Shown in pieces: positions 55,092 through 63,206 of a stretch of DNA of 64,000 nucleotides. The translations under genes and the position numbers were made by a program. Under the pieces are notes generated by a model, which was not told the origin of the DNA, made no database searches, and saw nothing but the letters and a program-made list of their open reading frames with translations. The stretch is from a bacterium (lineage in GTDB: Bacteria > Zixibacteria > MSB-5A5 > WJJR01), in NCBI GenBank assembly GCA_021813505.1, contig JAKAKI010000072.1, positions 1 through 64,000 of the forward strand, given 5' to 3'. Position 1 is the stretch's first letter. Each line of letters begins with the position of its first letter.

Positions 55092-57021
55092 GGCGCGGTT
55101 GGCCACCTGCGTTCTTGCATTGCTGGCCAGTGCCGCCGGCGCTGAGCCCCTGCCTCAAGTCCTTGATTTTAAGACCGCGGACTCGCTGCCGGTCTACGAA
55201 ATGGATTCGATTCTTGTATTCGCCGAGCGGCCTGTCTGGAAATTGGTCCCCCAGCAACGTCTTCTGCGGTCTGAACTGCTGCAACGGAACGCCACGTCAC
55301 TCGGGGGCGCCTTGCAGCAGGTCCCGAGCGCGATTGTCAGCACGGGCTACAAGAATACCACAGAAGTGCGCCTGCGCGGTGCGCTTGCGCAGGATGTGCT
55401 CGTTCTGGTCGACGGCAATCCCATCAATCCCGGATACTATGGCAAAGCGGATCTTTCCCTGGTACCCATCAGTACCGTGGCCGCCGTCGACGTTGTGCCT
55501 GGACCGGCATCCGTCACCTATGGCCCCAACGCCTCGGGCGGCGTCATCAACATCATCACGCACACCGGCCAATCCGGATCAGGCAGCACGTTCCGGGCCA
55601 GGTACGGTTCCGGCGATATGCGTGACCTCGACCTGGCGCTCGGCGGCAGGCGGGCAGCGTGGGACTACCGGATCACATTTTACGACACACGATCACACGG
55701 ATTCGACTTGTCGGCCGAATTCGCGCCCACCAGCGCGGAGGACGGTGAACGGCGCGATAACGCCGATTTTGCGCGGACTGGGATTGATGCCAAGACTGTG
55801 GTGCACCGGACTCCGATTGGTTCGATAACCGCGACCGGAGGACTCCAGTGGGGTTACAAAGGGCTCCCCTCGGATATACACTCCCCGCGCTGGTGGCGGA
55901 TGACAGGAATCCACCACTATCATGGGGCAGTGGATATCGCCAGTATCGCCGCACCCTCCTCCCGTCACGCAGCCCGATCAGTGACATTGTTCTACGATAC
56001 CTGGGAAGACCGGCTGACCGAATACAAGGACCGATCCCTGAATCCGGACCGCGTGGAGTGGATCTCAGACTTGGAGAATTGGACCGCCGGCGTGCGGTCC
56101 CAATGGCGGGCCAATCACTTGACGGAATGGCTGACAGCGCAATGGGGTGCCTCGCTCACGAAGCAGGGCGTGAATAAGCGGGCCGATCTGGCCGAGCTGT
56201 GGTTCAGTCATCACGCTTGGGACGGCCGTGTGTACGGCGAGTTTGAGACCCGCATCAACCCGCACTTCCGGCTCGCTTCCGGAATCTCGGCGACCGTTCA
56301 CGACGGCGAGAACCAGGAGGACATATCGCATTCGATTGACCCCATCTGTGCGCTTCTCTGGTTGCCGTCACCGAATGCGACACTGAGCGCCTCCGTTGCG
56401 CGAGCGAGCCGCTTCCCGACGCTGCACCAGCTCTATGGTGAAACAAGCGGCAATCCTGACCTCAAGCCGGAATCAGTGATCCGTTGGGAGATCGGATGCA
56501 AGATGACCGTGTGTGGAATAGGCTGGCGGCCACGATCGCTGTCGGTCCAAATTGCTGCCTTTGGAAACCACATGTCGAACGCCATCATTCGCACGGGCCG
56601 GCTTGACCGATACGAAAATCGATTGGAAACGGCCACGGGCGGTGCCGAGTTTGGGGTCAGAGCCGCTTGGACGGGCTGCTCGATTCGCGGGGACTATGCG
56701 TACGTTCGGCTGTCGGATGGGGACCCGGATGTCTTGATCTATGTGCCCAACCACAAATTCACTCTGACCGCGGTATGGGAACCGCATCCGCGCTGGGCTG
56801 CCGACGTTATCGTCTCCCACACAGGGAGCCGGCTGGGCATGGGCGACAGCGACCGCATGCCGAGCTACACGACCTGCGACGCGAAAGTATCATGCCGCAT
56901 TGCCCAGCATGCGTTGATGCACTTTGGAGCGAACAACATCTTTGACATCAACTACGAGGAGGAGAGCGGCTTCCCAGGACCTGGCCGCCAGATGATCGCC
57001 GGATTCGAATTCACTTTCTAA
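55075..57021 (+). CDS. TonB-dependent outer-membrane receptor
   Basis: The 648-residue protein has a signal peptide (LATCVLALLASAAGAEP) and a plug domain (residues about 45-160: VPSAIVSTGYKNTTEVRLRG, VLVLVDGNPINPG, GPASVTYGPNASGGVINIIT). A 22-strand-type barrel follows, with SRFPTLHQLYGE...NPDLKPESVIRWEIG and a C-terminal GFEFTF. A possible TonB box is VYEMDSILVF near residue 40. The substrate is not readable from sequence. Neighbouring fdh and mobB genes make molybdate/tungstate chelates one possibility; siderophore or cobalamin uptake are alternatives. Confidence 0.88.
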   Translation: MSRRREARLATCVLALLASAAGAEPLPQVLDFKTADSLPVYEMDSILVFAERPVWKLVPQQRLLRSELLQRNATSLGGALQQVPSAIVSTGYKNTTEVRLRGALAQDVLVLVDGNPINPGYYGKADLSLVPISTVAAVDVVPGPASVTYGPNASGGVINIITHTGQSGSGSTFRARYGSGDMRDLDLALGGRRAAWDYRITFYDTRSHGFDLSAEFAPTSAEDGERRDNADFARTGIDAKTVVHRTPIGSITATGGLQWGYKGLPSDIHSPRWWRMTGIHHYHGAVDIASIAAPSSRHAARSVTLFYDTWEDRLTEYKDRSLNPDRVEWISDLENWTAGVRSQWRANHLTEWLTAQWGASLTKQGVNKRADLAELWFSHHAWDGRVYGEFETRINPHFRLASGISATVHDGENQEDISHSIDPICALLWLPSPNATLSASVARASRFPTLHQLYGETSGNPDLKPESVIRWEIGCKMTVCGIGWRPRSLSVQIAAFGNHMSNAIIRTGRLDRYENRLETATGGAEFGVRAAWTGCSIRGDYAYVRLSDGDPDVLIYVPNHKFTLTAVWEPHPRWAADVIVSHTGSRLGMGDSDRMPSYTTCDAKVSCRIAQHALMHFGANNIFDINYEEESGFPGPGRQMIAGFEFTF

Positions 57022-57129
57022 GATAACGCTGAAACACCACTCGCATGAGGGTAGACACAGAACCGGTTCTTGAGTTGTACGGAGCAGCGGTCTATCGGCA
57101 CTGTCGCAAACAGCCGCCTCAGGAGCATC

Positions 57130-57300
57130 ATGAACACACCCGATCAACATTCCTCTGTCGCCATTCAGGTCAACGGAATCCAACTCGATCTCAATCCGTT
57201 TGTCAGCACGATGGTCGCAAACGTGATTGACGCCATTGTCGACTCGTTGCGGACGCAGGGTGACATTCGCGAAATCAAGATCACGCGCATCCGGGCGTGA
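57130..57300 (+). CDS. Small conserved protein next to mobB
   Basis: The 56-residue soluble protein reads VAIQVNGIQLDLNPFVSTMV, then ANVIDAIVDSLRTQGDIREI, then KITRI. A NG-I-x-LNPFV-x-x-x-x-x-NVI-x-x-x-VDSL pattern is seen in small proteins encoded near molybdopterin and formate dehydrogenase genes in anaerobes (recollection of family context, not a database result). ATG 57130 has CAGGAG upstream. It lies 36 bp before mobB, probably in one transcript. Function unknown. Confidence 0.65.
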   Translation: MNTPDQHSSVAIQVNGIQLDLNPFVSTMVANVIDAIVDSLRTQGDIREIKITRIRA

Positions 57301-57336
57301 CCGGCGTACCACGCCGGCCATCGCGGGCGCCCTTCG

Positions 57337-57849
57337 ATGCCATACCTTCTGACGATTGTTGGCTGTAAGAACGCGGGAAAGACACGGACCTGCGAGCTTC
57401 TGGTGCCTTTGCTGCGCGGCTTGGGGCTCCGCGTCGGAACTCTCAAATACACGGAGCATGAAGGATTTGATTGGGATGAAGAGGGAAAGGACACACATCG
57501 CCACCGCCAGGCGGGAAGCGAAATCACAGGAATTATCGGCCGGCGAGTCTTCGCTTATCAAAGCCATCGCCCGGACGACCCGGGGATTGACCTCGATACA
57601 GTCATCCGCACACTCTATACCGGTGTCGATTTGCTTCTCATCGAGGGTCTTCGGCGTGCCGCCGGGCTCAAGCTTGAAGTGCACCGGCCGGGGTTTACGG
57701 ATGCGCCGGTCGCCGCACCAACGGAGCTCCTGGCGACATACGGCGCGAGCTTGTTTCGGTATGATCTGCTGCACTTCGACTATGGACATGAAGCTGAATT
57801 GGCCGCGCACATTTTCGGAAATCTGAATCACCTGCACGAAGTCAAATAG
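57337..57849 (+). CDS. mobB: Molybdopterin-guanine dinucleotide biosynthesis protein MobB
   Basis: The 170-residue P-loop GTPase has Walker A VGCKNAGKTRTCELL at residues 8-22, a GTLKYTEHEGFDWDEEGKDT switch-like region with the conserved D-x-x-GKDT (about 45-60), and LLLIEGLRRAAG (Walker B, about 105). MobB helps MobA form the MGD cofactor used by formate dehydrogenase. This ties the small cluster to the fdh operon. No mobA is in the window. Confidence 0.9.
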   Translation: MPYLLTIVGCKNAGKTRTCELLVPLLRGLGLRVGTLKYTEHEGFDWDEEGKDTHRHRQAGSEITGIIGRRVFAYQSHRPDDPGIDLDTVIRTLYTGVDLLLIEGLRRAAGLKLEVHRPGFTDAPVAAPTELLATYGASLFRYDLLHFDYGHEAELAAHIFGNLNHLHEVK

Positions 57850-57915
57850 AGGGCCGACGCATAAACGGCTCTAAACAACAGTCCATCTCCGCGAGTGACA
57901 TCGCGTGACTAATCC

Positions 57916-58281
57916 TCACGGAGTTCGGAGGGCATAGGCTGATAACGGCGCGAGGCGGGTTAGTGCCGTGAGGTGGATTCTTCGGGGACGACTTGCAATG
58001 CCCGCATCGCGGGCGTCACAATTCCGCAATACCTCCTCTGTGATGCCCGTCTCCACCATGCCTGCCCGCATCATCGGGATGACGCGACCTGGCGGATGAT
58101 TCCTGACCTCGCCGCCCGGACATGTGGCAGCGCATGCACCACACTGGATACAACCGAGGAATGCCACTCCCTGAGGAAATCGCGCGAGCGTTCCAAGGTG
58201 GACCCCGTCAGTGCCCAAGGAGAGACAGAAGCGGGAGTAGCAATTCCCATTGGCCACCGCTTGTCTTATTGATCTACGCAT
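57916..58281 (-). CDS. HdrC-like ferredoxin domain protein, IS630 at its start codon
   Basis: The 121-residue protein has one [4Fe-4S] motif, CIQCGACAATCPGG (about residue 44), and the following helix NHPPGRVIPMMRAGMVETG, as in HdrC-type electron-transfer subunits. The second cluster expected about 30 residues later is absent (NCDARDAGI, then unrelated sequence), so the gene is shortened or shifted. The IS630 element is inserted at the TA that supplies the A of the start ATG, cutting the gene from its promoter. Excision in silico restores CCGTATGCGTAG across the joint. Confidence 0.65.
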   Translation of the reverse strand: MRRSIRQAVANGNCYSRFCLSLGTDGVHLGTLARFPQGVAFLGCIQCGACAATCPGGEVRNHPPGRVIPMMRAGMVETGITEEVLRNCDARDAGIASRPRRIHLTALTRLAPLSAYALRTP

Positions 58282-59358
58282 AAGTAATGTCCTATTCAAG
58301 GCATAGAGAAAGCGGCGTTTTCTTGATGAACGAACGGAGCAGGTGGGTATCCCCCTGGACCTCGTGGATGATCCAGTCGGCCCGGGCGGCGAGTTCATCG
58401 GCATCCCGGGGGGCGTGATTGGCCAGCGGGTTCATTTTGAGATACCCCCACAACCCCTCGACCGGATTGAGTTCCGGGGCGTACGGGGGCAAGTACTCGA
58501 CCCGGACCGTCTTCAGTCCGCTCAGAAACTTTTGCATCCGGACCGCCCGGTGCACATTCAACCGGTCCCAGATGAGAATGAAACGGCCACCAATATGATG
58601 CCGCAACTGCCGCAGGAAGGGGATCAAACTCTCGGCCGTGACGTTGCGACCGGCCAAAAGCGAGAAGTACATCCCCACCCGCCGGCGGCAAGGCGACACC
58701 GTGATTGCGCCAATGATCGACACCTTCTCCCGGGCGCCGGTGCGCTGGTACAAGATCGGGGTCTGCCCGATGGGGGCCCACGTCCGCCGGACCAGCGGGG
58801 CCATCAACAGCCCCGTTTCATCGAGGAAGACCAGGGACGCCCTCAGGCGCCTGGCGTTTTTTTTACCCGGGGCCAGTCGGACCGCACCCAGGACCGGATG
58901 GCCTCCTCGTTGCGCTCGCGCGCCCGGCGCTCCGGTTTCTGCGGCGTGAACCCCAAACGGCGAAGGAGCCGCCCCACATGATTGGGATGATACTCCACGC
59001 CGAACCGCCACCCGATCACCTCCGCCACCCGGGCACAGGTCCACAGGTCGGTCGGGTATCCCGCCGCTCCCGCCCCCCGCAGCAAGATGGTCGTGAGGCG
59101 GGCACACTCTCGCGCGGACAGTTTCCAGGGACGGCCGGACGCCGGTTTGGCCAGCAAACCCGCTTGTCCCTCGGCATCATGGGCGGCACGCCAACGGCGC
59201 ACCGAGCGCCGATCCACCGACAGCCGTCGCGCCACGTCCACCGGGGACCAGCCTTGCCGCAGCAGCGCCAGAGCGCGCTGCCGCCGCTTCTCCAACAGTT
59301 CCGGGCTTCCATGCGGTCGCATACATATCCCTCCGCCCGGAAGATAGGACATTACTTA
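58281..59358. mobile_element. IS630-family insertion sequence
   Basis: A complete element: terminal inverted repeats AGTAATGTCCTAT (58283-58295) and ATAGGACATTACT (59344-59356) are perfect over 13 bp and flanked by the TA target duplication (58281-58282, 59357-59358) typical of IS630/Tc1-type insertion. The body is 1074 bp with one transposase in two overlapping frames. Confidence 0.95.
58292..59322 (-). CDS. IS630 transposase made by programmed frameshift
   Basis: Frame 1 (from 59322) encodes the helix-turn-helix region (SPVDVARRLSVDRRSVRRWR) and ends VKKTPGA. Frame 2 encodes the catalytic DDE domain: FLDETGLLM (Asp), IWDRLNVHRA (Asp) and YAPELNPVEGLWGYLK (Glu). The frames overlap at a run of eight A residues on the coding strand (58857-58864), a standard slippery site for -1 or transcriptional slippage in IS630 elements, so the gene looks functional and not broken. 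The terminal repeats are intact. Confidence 0.93.
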
Positions 59359-59955
59359 TACGGAAGCCAATAGCTCCATTGTCTCCCAATAACTTACAAG
59401 TTCGTATACCGTTTCACTCAACCGGTGGCCAAGGAGACACGGGGGCGGGGAGGCCTTGGTCAAATCAACTATGTGAATCTGATTTGCTTCGAATAATATA
59501 GGCCACGCTTGTCACGCTGCGTTCAGAAACGCGGAACACATGAACGTTCTTCAATCAGCGAGTATATTGCCGGGCCATGGTTCTCTTGGCCAGCCCGAGC
59601 TTGTGCGACACATTCGGAGGTGGATTGCTGGAGAGCGGAGCGCGACAGATCAAGGTCGCCTTGTTCACGCTGCCGGCCTCGACAAACCACCCGTGCGTCG
59701 CCGATTGGACCCGCACCGGTGGGGTGAACGGCGCTGGGCAGAGTGGTAATGCTCCGCGCGGCCATGATCTGCCTCCTGTCCCCCGGCAGCCGGTGGGCCC
59801 TCTGGGGGCATGTTCAAGTTCTCTACAAGCGAGTCGATACTTTCAAAGAGAAGATCCATCCGCCACGGTTTCGCTTGAGACTCTTGAGGTTGAGCATCGG
59901 CGCCATGGCGCCGGGTTGTCCCGTTCTGGATCGGCTCGCTTGCCTGAGGACAATA
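59359..59955. other. Gap before the histidine kinase
   Basis: The several overlapping frames here look arginine/serine-rich and non-coding. The old 5' flank of the HdrC-like gene lies at 59359-59420. No terminator or RNA gene was recognised. The kinase frame stays open back to 59743, so part of this may be coding if an earlier start is used. Confidence 0.4.
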
Positions 59956-62082
59956 ATGGCTTCGACACCCACGCCCCGACGCGTGCTCACTCGACTCACA
60001 GCGGCCGTCTTCGGCGGTGAGATGGCCGTGATGATCTTCCTCGAGTGGGGCCCGCCGCTTCCCCACTGGATCTTGCCGTTCATCGACCCTCTGGCACTGT
60101 GCATCATAGTGTCTCCCGTCGTGTACCTCTCCATCTACCGTCCGATGGCGCACTTGATCCGCGAACTCGAAGCAGCCCATGGCGAGCTGCAGCGCGGTCG
60201 AGAGGAACTGGAACATCGGGTTGAACTCCGCACTCAGGGCCTGCGGGAGGCGAACGCACGCCTGCAAGTCGAGATCACGGCCCGGGACCAGGCTGAGAAG
60301 GACTTGAGGCGGGAGCAAGACGTCACCGAAATCATCCGCGCCGCCCAGCAGGAGTTTATCGCCAATCCCAGCGGCGAATCTTTCCTCTATGGGCTCTTTG
60401 ACGAAGCCATGGGAATGGCGGGCTCTGACCACGCGCTGTTCGCCGAGACTGTAACCAGTCGCGCCGAGACGCCTGAGATCCGACTTCTGGAACTGACCAA
60501 GTTGCGGGGCCGATTCTCGTGCCATGAACGTTACGACCGTGTTGCTCTGAGTGAGATCGACCCGCCGACCCTGCATGATCTAATAGAGGTCGGCCTCCGG
60601 TCGAATCGACAAGTTGGCGGTGACGAGTTGGGGGGCAGACCGGACCCGACGAACTACGAGGTGGGAAGCTACGAAGGCCGAACATACTTGGTGTTGCCGA
60701 TACCGGACGGATGCGGACAGGCAGACGCGCTCTTTCTCGCGGTGGACAAGCAGGGAGCCAATGTCAGTACTGTGAAGCTCTTGGAAGGGGCCATCACGGC
60801 CTTGGGCTTGCTTCGGTCGGCGGGGCGAATCGAACAGCAGCGCCGGGAGATGGAGCGGTCATTGCGGCTCACGCGTTACGCCATGGACCGGGCGGCAGAT
60901 ACAGTGCTCTGGATCAGCTCAGACGGACGGATTTGTTACGGGAATGCCGCAGCCAGCGCCGCCACTGGGTTCTCCAACCAGGAGCTTCTAGGCGGCCGGC
61001 TTGCGGATATCGATCAATCTCTCCGCCCGGAAGACTGGGCGGATCATTGGGCTGCGTGTCTTCGAACCGGCGGTTCCATGCGCGAATCTGTGTTTGGAAC
61101 GAAGGAGGGAATGACCTACCCCGTGGAAATCAGCGAAGTGCTGCTGGAATTCGAGGGGTATCGCTACCTGTGCGTTTTCGCCCGCGACATCACGGAGCGT
61201 CAACGGATTATCTCGGAACTGGCGGCCTCTGAAGCCCGGCTGCATCAGGCCCAGAAACTGGAGGCCGTGGGTTCCCTCGCGGCCGGGATTGCCCACGAGA
61301 TCAATACCCCGGTTCAGTTCGTGGGTGACAACACCCGATTCCTGTCCGATGCATTCCAAAATGTGCTGCAGGTCTGCGATGAGTTCGAACGGGTGATGCA
61401 AACGGTGCTCTCCGGGACCCTGCCGGAGCAGTTGGTTACAGAATCGCGCGAGATGATGCAACGCCTGGATCTGGATTTCATGCGCGAAGAAGTCCCGCGG
61501 GCGATCAGCCAGACCTTGGACGGCGTCCACCGGGTTGCGACCATCGTGAAGGCAATGAAGGACTTCGCGCATCCGGATGTCGGGACCAAGACGCCGGTGG
61601 ACATCAATGAAGCGCTCCGGTGCACCTTGACCGTGGCGCGCAATGAGCTCAAGTATGTCGCGGAGGTAGCGACCGAGCTGCAGGATGACCTGCCGCCCGT
61701 CCTTTGTCTGGCCGGCGAAATCAACCAGGTGTTCCTCAATCTGCTGGTCAACGCCGCTCACGCAATCGACGAGCGAAACAAAGCCAGCGGGGAATCGATG
61801 GGTCTGATCACAGTCAAGACTGAACGGGATGGGAACACGGTGGTGGTGGCCATTTCCGATACGGGGGCGGGGATTCCGGAGAATGTGCGGGAGCGCATTT
61901 TTGAACCATTCTTTACCACCAAACCCATCGGACGCGGGACGGGACAGGGACTGGCGATTGCGCGTTCTGTGGTTGAGGGGAAACACGGCGGCTCCCTCAC
62001 ATTCGAGACTGAAGTCGGCAAGGGCACCACGTTTTATGTTCGACTCCCAATGAACAGTGAACAAGCAGTCGAAGCGGAGTGA
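59956..62082 (+). CDS. Membrane-associated PAS histidine kinase
   Basis: The 708-residue protein has two membrane helices at the N-terminus (about 8-30 and 38-58, FIDPLALCIIVSPVVYLSIY), a coiled coil (about 65-120), a GAF-like region (about 125-300, with SCHERYDRVALSEID), a PAS domain (about 310-430) and an HWE/HisKA-type core: LAAGIAHEINTPVQFVGDN (H-box), EINQVFLNLLVNAAHAI (N), DTGAGIPENV and GTGQGLAI (G boxes). No receiver is encoded nearby. It is followed 13 bp later by a bacteriohemerythrin, suggesting an oxygen or redox cue. ATG 59956 has GAGGA upstream. Confidence 0.88.
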   Translation: MASTPTPRRVLTRLTAAVFGGEMAVMIFLEWGPPLPHWILPFIDPLALCIIVSPVVYLSIYRPMAHLIRELEAAHGELQRGREELEHRVELRTQGLREANARLQVEITARDQAEKDLRREQDVTEIIRAAQQEFIANPSGESFLYGLFDEAMGMAGSDHALFAETVTSRAETPEIRLLELTKLRGRFSCHERYDRVALSEIDPPTLHDLIEVGLRSNRQVGGDELGGRPDPTNYEVGSYEGRTYLVLPIPDGCGQADALFLAVDKQGANVSTVKLLEGAITALGLLRSAGRIEQQRREMERSLRLTRYAMDRAADTVLWISSDGRICYGNAAASAATGFSNQELLGGRLADIDQSLRPEDWADHWAACLRTGGSMRESVFGTKEGMTYPVEISEVLLEFEGYRYLCVFARDITERQRIISELAASEARLHQAQKLEAVGSLAAGIAHEINTPVQFVGDNTRFLSDAFQNVLQVCDEFERVMQTVLSGTLPEQLVTESREMMQRLDLDFMREEVPRAISQTLDGVHRVATIVKAMKDFAHPDVGTKTPVDINEALRCTLTVARNELKYVAEVATELQDDLPPVLCLAGEINQVFLNLLVNAAHAIDERNKASGESMGLITVKTERDGNTVVVAISDTGAGIPENVRERIFEPFFTTKPIGRGTGQGLAIARSVVEGKHGGSLTFETEVGKGTTFYVRLPMNSEQAVEAE

Positions 62083-62095
62083 CCGGGGGGATACT

Positions 62096-62518
62096 ATGTC
62101 GTTCTTCACCTGGAGCGAGGAATACGTGATCGGCGTCGAGCCTTCCGACAGGCAGCATGAGCGGCTCTTTGGCATTATGTGCGAGCTTCAGGCCGCGATC
62201 GCAGAGGGACGAAGCACACCCGATGTTTCCTCGCTCATCGCGTGCCTCAAAGACTACACGATCACCCATTTCACCCAGGAAGAGAACTTGATGCTTCATT
62301 GTCAGTTCCCGCTGTTGAGGCAGCACCAGACAGAGCATGCGGTGTTCGTCAAGAAGATCGTGGTCTTTGCGGAACGCTGCACCCAGGGTGACCAAGCAAT
62401 GAGTCTTGAACTGCTCAGTTTCCTCCGGAACTGGCTGCTTCACCACATCCTCAAGATAGACCGGGCCTACGTGCCGTACGTCGTGGGGAAACAAATCGCC
62501 CAGATTCCTCAGGGTTAG
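62096..62518 (+). CDS. Bacteriohemerythrin
   Basis: The 140-residue four-helix di-iron protein has the ligand pattern in order: DRQHERLF (His), ITHFTQEENLM (His, Glu), RQHQTEHAVF (two His) and WLLHHILKIDRAY (His, Asp). It binds oxygen reversibly. The gene follows the kinase by 13 bp, so it may deliver or sense oxygen for that kinase, or protect oxygen-labile enzymes such as formate dehydrogenase. The context argument is inference. Confidence 0.92.
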   Translation: MSFFTWSEEYVIGVEPSDRQHERLFGIMCELQAAIAEGRSTPDVSSLIACLKDYTITHFTQEENLMLHCQFPLLRQHQTEHAVFVKKIVVFAERCTQGDQAMSLELLSFLRNWLLHHILKIDRAYVPYVVGKQIAQIPQG

Positions 62519-62624
62519 CGGCTGTTATCCAAGTCTCTCCCTCTCCCTTGACAAGGTTTCCGCGTGGGATCATCGGCCTTGGCTGAGATTTTCGGTTCGC
62601 GAGTATCCGGCTGGTTATCGCGAC

Positions 62625-63190
62625 CGACCTCTGCCATATCTACTGGGGCAAAAGAAGCTGCCGCGACTCTGCCCACCCATTACGGGTATGGCGACGTCGA
62701 CGAGGGTGTGCTTTGCGCATTTGAAAACCAGAGAGCCTGGCAGGCAACCCTGGGTGCTTTGAAATGGCTTGCAGCCAGGACGGCGTACCGGATTGACGGG
62801 GCAGCCTGACTCCGTTCAGTCAACAGCCGTAGGGATCAGGGTTTCGCGGTGATGGGGAAGGCGACTGCCAGCACGGGATACTCGAACAAGTTCGCAGACC
62901 GTTTCACTCGGCCCGCCATTTTCAAGCCCCTCCACTGCAACGACTTACAAGACCACCGAATATCGATTTTCAACTCCCCAAAAGCCCTCCATCGTAACTC
63001 CAAAGCACGTCGCGGATTAGCAAACCGTCGCGATGACGATTTCGGATTCGCTTGGATGGTGTGCGAGTGATACGGTTCGCGAAAGGCATCGCGACTTCGG
63101 TCGAATGACCGGCGATTTCCATCTGGAAATCTAGGATTTGGTGACCCTCGGAAGCAATAAGGGGCGCCCGACGACGCCCCTCTCTTACAC
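62625..63190. repeat. Duplicated segment, copy 2, with TPR-gene relic
   Basis: 62635-62790 is a degenerate copy of the last 50 codons of the TPR gene at 33021-33902 (for example GGGTATGGCGACGT then ACCAGAGAGC(T/C)TGGCAGGCA); the frame is broken and there is no 5' part. The following non-coding stretch and hairpin also match copy 1 at 33903-34330. Like copy 1 it adjoins a dockerin-type gene on the minus strand. No intact gene was found in 62519-63206. Confidence 0.82.
63160..63182. terminator. Hairpin downstream of second dockerin gene
   Basis: AGGGGCG-CCCGACGA-CGCCCCT forms a strong stem in the same relative position as the hairpin at 34273-34297 and is followed by CTCTT on the plus strand. 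It probably ends the minus-strand gene at 63207. Confidence 0.6.
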
Positions 63191-63206
63191 CGCACTGGTT
63201 GTTCGC

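Noticed and set aside
58843-59107. IS630 transposase as a frameshifted pseudogene
   Set aside because: The frames overlap at a run of eight A, a normal programmed slippage site in IS630, and ends and catalytic residues are intact.
59577-60020. Plus-strand 147-codon frame before the kinase
   Set aside because: Arg/Ser/Pro-rich shadow composition and overlap with the kinase start; no family features.
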